DNA from: Bacteroidaceae bacterium
GTDB taxonomy: Bacteria > Bacteroidota > Bacteroidia > Bacteroidales > Bacteroidaceae
DNA length: 44,906 nt
Direction: 5' to 3'
Assembly (NCBI GenBank): GCA_024401225.1
Contig: JAKSLM010000020.1
Location: forward strand, 1-44,906
Shown here: positions 41,165 to 44,906 of the stretch, in pieces
Layout: each line of letters opens with the position of its first letter
Position numbering within the stretch: position 1 is the stretch's first letter
Notes under the pieces: model-generated
Told to the model about the DNA's origin: nothing
The model's input: only the letters and a program-made list of their open reading frames with translations
The model's database searches: none
Position numbers and translations under genes: made by a program

Positions 41165-41368
41165 ATGAGCACCAACTACAAAGACTCGAAACATAAATGG
41201 ACTTACATCTGGCTAGGACTGAAGTACTGGGTTTCGCCTCAGAAGATATACGACCTTGCACATGGCAACGTAAAGTGCCACAGGATAGACAAGCCCATCA
41301 TGCATGATCTGAAGATAAAGAACATCATCCGCCACCTTCCAGAACCAGAGGGTGGATATGACGATTGA
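41165..41368 (+). CDS. Small basic protein, unknown function
   Basis: A 67-residue protein (MSTNYKDSKHKWTYIWLGLK, then about 47 more) with no signal peptide. It is rich in Lys, His and aromatic residues in its first half and has an acidic tail (EPEGGYDD). No family is recognised. The 163-nt upstream region is AT-rich with a small dyad. It is followed directly by a lipoprotein gene, which would be translated from an ATG 11 nt after its stop. Confidence 0.65.
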   Translation: MSTNYKDSKHKWTYIWLGLKYWVSPQKIYDLAHGNVKCHRIDKPIMHDLKIKNIIRHLPEPEGGYDD

Positions 41369-41379
41369 CGACAAGGCAA

Positions 41380-42009
41380 ATGATGAAACACATACATTAT
41401 CCAGTATACTTGCTCGTTCTCCTTTGCATCATCGCATCATGCAACTCAGGACACCCTTCTGGCTCCACCTACAACCAGGAGGTGCCGGACGACGACTCCG
41501 CCCTGCCCTATGGAGTGACTGACACCATAGGAGGGGAAAAGGTATCGGTCGATTGTGCCATCATCCACTCCGCACTCGAGCGTATGCTTTACCAGGCAGT
41601 GCAATTGGCATCCCCAAGCATGCTCATGACCTTCAGAGCCAAGTACGATAGTCGCATTGCAGAAGCCATGGAGGGATTCGAAACGCTCTCCTCCGACGAG
41701 CAGGGCAAACTGAAAGCCACCAAGGACTCGATCGACATCATCCTGCGCCAGCAATGCCGCAAGCTCGCCGTTCCGGCAACAGGTGTGCTTCAGACACTCG
41801 AGGACTGCATACGCCAAGTGAAGAAAGCCAACAGCAAGAAGGACATGCTCATCTTTATCGGCGACTGGCGCAGCACCATCTATAGCCTTGATGAGATTCA
41901 CCTGTGCATCGAGGAGGCTTCACCACAGATCGCAAAAGTCAAGCGACTCGCCAAGCAGCTCAAGGACGACATAGAGAAGAAGAAAGCCATGTACGGCATC
42001 GAATACTAA
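41380..42009 (+). CDS. Lipoprotein with helical C-terminus, unknown function
   Basis: A 209-residue protein with a lipoprotein signal (YLLVLLCIIASC, Cys21) and an acidic spacer (VPDDDSALP). The frame is open upstream to a TTG at 41365, but the tandem ATGs at 41380/41383 give a normal signal sequence. The rest is mostly helical and highly charged, with a Lys-rich end (AKQLKDDIEKKKAMYGIEY) that may form a coiled coil. No family is recognised. It ends 16 nt before the aminopeptidase P gene. Confidence 0.75.
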   Translation: MMKHIHYPVYLLVLLCIIASCNSGHPSGSTYNQEVPDDDSALPYGVTDTIGGEKVSVDCAIIHSALERMLYQAVQLASPSMLMTFRAKYDSRIAEAMEGFETLSSDEQGKLKATKDSIDIILRQQCRKLAVPATGVLQTLEDCIRQVKKANSKKDMLIFIGDWRSTIYSLDEIHLCIEEASPQIAKVKRLAKQLKDDIEKKKAMYGIEY

Positions 42010-42025
42010 ACAAAAAATACATACC

Positions 42026-43417
42026 ATGTTTGCAAAAGACATTTACGTTGCACGACGCAACGAACTGAAACAAAAGATGGAAAGCGGACTTATCATCCTG
42101 TTCGGTAATAACGACGCTTCAACCAACTATCCAGCCAACACATACCGATTCCGCCAGGACTCTACATTCCTCTACTACTTCGGACAGAAGAGAGACGGAC
42201 TGGTAGGCGTGATCGATGTGGACAATAATCGTGAGTACCTCATCGGAAACGACATCGACATCGACGACATCATCTGGATGGGCTACACACCATCCGTGGC
42301 CGACCTTGCTGCCGAAGTAGGCGTGGAGCACAGCGCACCAATGTCCGAACTGCAGAAGATAGTCAACTCTGCCAAGTCCATGGGACAGCAGATCCACTTC
42401 CTCCCACAGTATCGCCACGACATCATGATCCAGCTCAGCGACCTCGTAGGCATCCATCCACTCACCACCAAGGACAACGCAAGCGTGAAGCTCATCAAGG
42501 CCATCGTCGACATGCGTGCCATCAAGAAGCCAGAGGAGGTCGAGGAACTCAAGAAGGCAGCCGACATCGGCTACCTGATGCACACCACAGCCATGAAGGA
42601 GTGCAAGCCAGGAGTGACCGAAAAGTATGTGGCAGGCATCATCGAAGGCATCGCCATGAGCCTTGGAGAGAAATACTCATTCCAGTCCATCCTTTCCATG
42701 CACGGAGAGATACAGCATGGCTACCCATCCACACGCCCTATGGAGGCAGGACGACTCATGCTCTGCGACGCAGGTGCCGAGAGCATGGAGCACTACTGTT
42801 CCGACAACACACGCGTCACACCTATCTCAGGCAAGTTCACCATGCAGCAGCGCGGCATCTACTCAGCAGTAGAGGCAGCACACGACTGGGTGATCGAAAA
42901 CTCCAAGCCAGGCATCAAGTGGTTTGACATTCACATGGGCGCATGCCGCATCATCACTGACCACCTCAAGCAGCTCGGACTCATGAAGGGCAACACCGAC
43001 GATGCAGTAGCAGCAGGTGCACACGCCATGTTCATGCCTCACGGACTCGGTCACATGATGGGAATGGACGTTCACGACATGGAAGGCCTCGGACAGGTAT
43101 ACGTAGGATTCGACGACGAGGTACGCCCATCCACCCAGTTCGGTACCAACTGCCTCCGTTGCGGACGCCGTCTGCAGCCAGGCTTCGTGATGACCGACGA
43201 GCCAGGATGCTACTTCATCCCACACCTCATCGACCTTTGGAAGGGCCAGGGCATGCACAAGGACTTCATCAACTACGACGAGGTGGAGAAGTACCGCAAC
43301 TTCGGTGGCGTACGCCTTGAGGACGACATCATCATCACCCAGACCGGATGCGAGGTCATCGGCGACAAGATCATCCCTTACCACATCGACGACGTCGAGG
43401 CATTCATCGCCCGCTAA
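42026..43417 (+). CDS. pepP: Aminopeptidase P family metallopeptidase (M24B)
   Basis: Removes an N-terminal residue when proline is second. It has 463 residues: an N-terminal creatinase-like domain (1-170) and a pita-bread catalytic domain. All five metal ligands are seen: Asp248 (LCDAGAE), Asp260 (SDNTR), His343 (GLGHMMG), Glu392 (TDEPG) and Glu432 (RLEDD). There is no signal peptide, so it is cytoplasmic. It lies 16 nt after the lipoprotein gene and 53 nt before the secreted C1 aminopeptidase gene; together they would complete breakdown of peptides. Confidence 0.95.
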   Translation: MFAKDIYVARRNELKQKMESGLIILFGNNDASTNYPANTYRFRQDSTFLYYFGQKRDGLVGVIDVDNNREYLIGNDIDIDDIIWMGYTPSVADLAAEVGVEHSAPMSELQKIVNSAKSMGQQIHFLPQYRHDIMIQLSDLVGIHPLTTKDNASVKLIKAIVDMRAIKKPEEVEELKKAADIGYLMHTTAMKECKPGVTEKYVAGIIEGIAMSLGEKYSFQSILSMHGEIQHGYPSTRPMEAGRLMLCDAGAESMEHYCSDNTRVTPISGKFTMQQRGIYSAVEAAHDWVIENSKPGIKWFDIHMGACRIITDHLKQLGLMKGNTDDAVAAGAHAMFMPHGLGHMMGMDVHDMEGLGQVYVGFDDEVRPSTQFGTNCLRCGRRLQPGFVMTDEPGCYFIPHLIDLWKGQGMHKDFINYDEVEKYRNFGGVRLEDDIIITQTGCEVIGDKIIPYHIDDVEAFIAR

Positions 43418-43470
43418 ACCATCATTCCGTAGACATATAACAAAACAACAATAACCTAATTACAAAAGAA

Positions 43471-44667
43471 ATGAAACAAGCTATCATTCTATCGGCTCTC
43501 CTTGCGCTCGGTTCATCAGCCTTCGCCCAGGGACCAAAGGAGCCATCCAAGCCAGTATTCACAGTAGTAAAGGAAAATCCTATCACAAGCATCAAGAACC
43601 AGTCGCGTTCAGGTACATGCTGGAACTACTCCACCCTCTCATTCTTCGAGTCTGAGATCCTCAAGAAGTCAGGCAAGACCTACGACCTCTGCGAGATGTA
43701 CGTATGCAACAAGAACTATATGGATCGCGCAATAAATAAGGTACGCATGCACGGCGACGCACAGTTCTCACAGGGCGGTTCAGCCTACGACGTACTCTAC
43801 GTGCTGAAGAACTACGGCATCTGCCCTGAAGACGCCATGCCACTCCCAGGCACAATGTACGGCGACTCGCTCAACAACTTCAACGAGTTCTTCGCAGTCA
43901 TGGAGCCATACGTTGACGCCGTTGCAAAGAGCACAGCCAAGACCATCACCCCTACATGGAAGAACGGATTCCAGGGCATCCTCGACGCCTACCTCGGCAA
44001 GTGCCCAGACGAATTCACATACGAAGGCAAGAAGTACACACCTAAGACCTTTGCTGCAAGCCTCGGTCTCGATTGGAACGACTACGTATCCATCACATCC
44101 TACACACATCACCCATTCTATGAGGAATTCCCAGTAGAGGTACAGGACAACTGGCGCATGCCAGGATCGTGGAATCTCCCTATCGACGAGATGGCACGCG
44201 TCATCGACAACGCAGTCATGCAGGGCTACACAGTAGCATGGGGCGGCGACGTATCCGAGGACGGATTCACACGCAACGGACTCGCCATCCTCTACGACAC
44301 AGAAACACCACAGGGCCTTGAGGGATCCGACATGGCACGATGGCTCAAGATGTCTACAGCCGAGAAGCGCAGCAAGGTAAGCCAGCTCGGATGGGAAGCA
44401 AAGGAGAAGACACCTACACAGGAGATGCGCCAGGAAGAGTACGACAACTGGACACTCACCGACGACCACGGCATGCTCATCTACGGTATTGCAAAGGACC
44501 AGAACGGCCGCAAGTACTACATGGTAAAGAACTCATGGGGCGACTCAGGAGCTTACAACGGTATCTGGTACATGTCCGAGAACTTCATCGTAGCAAAGTG
44601 CATGGACTTCATGGTCAACAAGAATGCCATTCCAAAGGACATCGCAAAGAAGATTGGCATCAAGTAA
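43471..44667 (+). CDS. Secreted C1-family aminopeptidase (bleomycin hydrolase/PepC-like)
   Basis: A 398-residue papain-fold cysteine peptidase of the C1B group. The active site is complete: Cys50 in QSRSGTCWNYST, His333 in TDDHGMLIYG and Asn354 in VKNSWGDSG. It is unusual in having a cleavable signal peptide (AIILSALLALGSSAFAQ), whereas PepC and bleomycin hydrolase of other organisms are cytoplasmic; secreted members are known in Bacteroidetes and act as aminopeptidases or endopeptidases. The mature protein starts at about residue 21. Followed by a strong terminator, it closes the plus-strand peptidase group. Confidence 0.92.
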   Translation: MKQAIILSALLALGSSAFAQGPKEPSKPVFTVVKENPITSIKNQSRSGTCWNYSTLSFFESEILKKSGKTYDLCEMYVCNKNYMDRAINKVRMHGDAQFSQGGSAYDVLYVLKNYGICPEDAMPLPGTMYGDSLNNFNEFFAVMEPYVDAVAKSTAKTITPTWKNGFQGILDAYLGKCPDEFTYEGKKYTPKTFAASLGLDWNDYVSITSYTHHPFYEEFPVEVQDNWRMPGSWNLPIDEMARVIDNAVMQGYTVAWGGDVSEDGFTRNGLAILYDTETPQGLEGSDMARWLKMSTAEKRSKVSQLGWEAKEKTPTQEMRQEEYDNWTLTDDHGMLIYGIAKDQNGRKYYMVKNSWGDSGAYNGIWYMSENFIVAKCMDFMVNKNAIPKDIAKKIGIK

Positions 44668-44689
44668 GAAGAAGTCAAAACTTACAAGC

Positions 44690-44710
44690 GAAAAGTGAAA
44701 AGTTAAAAGC
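44690..44710. repeat. Three 7-nt units after the C1 peptidase
   Basis: GAAAAGT, GAAAAGT and TAAAAGC in direct succession just before the terminator. It has the same unit length as the arrays at 35397 and 38145. Confidence 0.5.
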
Positions 44711-44713
44711 AAT

Positions 44714-44748
44714 AAGGGTGTGATTATAGCATAATCGCACCCTTTTTT
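44714..44748 (+). terminator. Intrinsic terminator of the C1 peptidase gene
   Basis: AAGGGTGTGATTAT, a three-base loop and ATAATCGCACCCTT pair over 14 positions (one G-U in RNA), followed by TTTT. It starts 46 nt after the stop codon. Confidence 0.9.
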
Positions 44749-44779
44749 AGTGCAATTCCTAAAAATATGCGTCAAAAAA

Positions 44780-44810
44780 TTTGTCAGTTTCAAAATATGT
44801 CGTACCTTTG
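44780..44810 (+). promoter_or_regulatory. Bacteroidetes-type promoter of tRNA-Asp
   Basis: TTTG at 44780-44783 and TACCTTTG at 44803-44810 with 19 nt between them, the same full consensus and spacing as the promoter at 35480. Transcription should start near 44816, about 37 nt before the tRNA. Confidence 0.82.
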
Positions 44811-44852
44811 CACTCGCTAAAGGGAAATGCCCCTGTGGCAACACTCAAAAAT

Positions 44853-44906
44853 GGTGCGTTAGTTCAGTAGGTTAGAATACATGCCTGTCACGCATGGGGT
44901 CACGAG
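44853..44906 (+). tRNA. tRNA-Asp (GTC), cut by the window end
   Basis: The first 54 bases of a tRNA. Acceptor strand GGTGCGT, D-arm GTTC/GAAT, anticodon stem CATGC/GCATG with loop CTGTCAC (anticodon GTC) and the first half of the T-stem (ACGAG) all fit the cloverleaf. The T-loop and acceptor 3' strand lie beyond the window. Confidence 0.93.

Overview
The window looks like chromosomal DNA of a Bacteroidales bacterium, most likely Prevotella or a close relative. Four things point there: promoter boxes of the Bacteroidetes type (TTTG, about 19 nt, then TAnnTTTG); the near absence of Shine-Dalgarno sequences; a type IX secretion plug protein together with a cargo-like C-terminal sorting tail; and many secreted hydrolases, peptidases and lipoproteins. 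No phage, insertion sequence, CRISPR array or obvious genomic island was seen. The content is core metabolism mixed with envelope and secreted degradative functions.

Layout: (1) 3-4381, plus strand: end of an S9 (DPP IV-like) peptidase, MATE exporter, truA, EamA-type transporter and a ThiD-like kinase. (2) 4382-4782, a 401-nt convergent gap packed with palindromes, short repeats and the ilvC terminator. (3) 9963-4783, minus strand: branched-chain amino acid operon ilvD-ilvB-ilvN-ilvC. (4) 11451-10181, minus strand: ribE and a secreted SGNH hydrolase. (5) 11554-16470, plus strand: small lipoprotein, GH51 arabinofuranosidase and a soluble PAS-type histidine kinase, then a palindromic array in the convergent gap. 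(6) 21084-16704, minus strand: DUF1015 protein, large secreted metzincin-like protease and a YigZ/IMPACT protein. (7) 24111-21263, minus strand: two-domain ABC ATPase, YqiA-like esterase and uridine kinase. (8) 24207-36119, plus strand: T9SS plug protein, secreted amidase with an inserted golvesin-like domain, a small unknown protein, YgiQ radical SAM protein, M64 peptidase, clan GH-A-like glycosidase with a T9SS-like tail, and a small outer-membrane barrel. (9) 40977-36233, minus strand: secreted phospholipase D-type enzyme, GHL10 glycosidase-like protein and a two-module CBM48/esterase. (10) 41165-44667, plus strand: small unknown protein, lipoprotein, M24 aminopeptidase P and a secreted C1 aminopeptidase, then a terminator, a promoter and the start of tRNA-Asp.

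How the genes work together: the secreted enzymes suggest a cell that breaks down plant polysaccharide (arabinofuranosidase, esterase, glycosidases) and peptides (S9, M64, C1, M24 and metzincin-like peptidases).

The most unusual feature lies between the genes. Several gaps carry tandem repeats of strict unit length: 22 nt at three places (two sharing the palindrome CCTTGCAAGG, both in convergent gaps), 8 nt at two places and 7 nt at one, with shorter 7-nt traces elsewhere. These look like locus-specific repeats produced by a common process, and some are placed where they could act as terminators or spacers.
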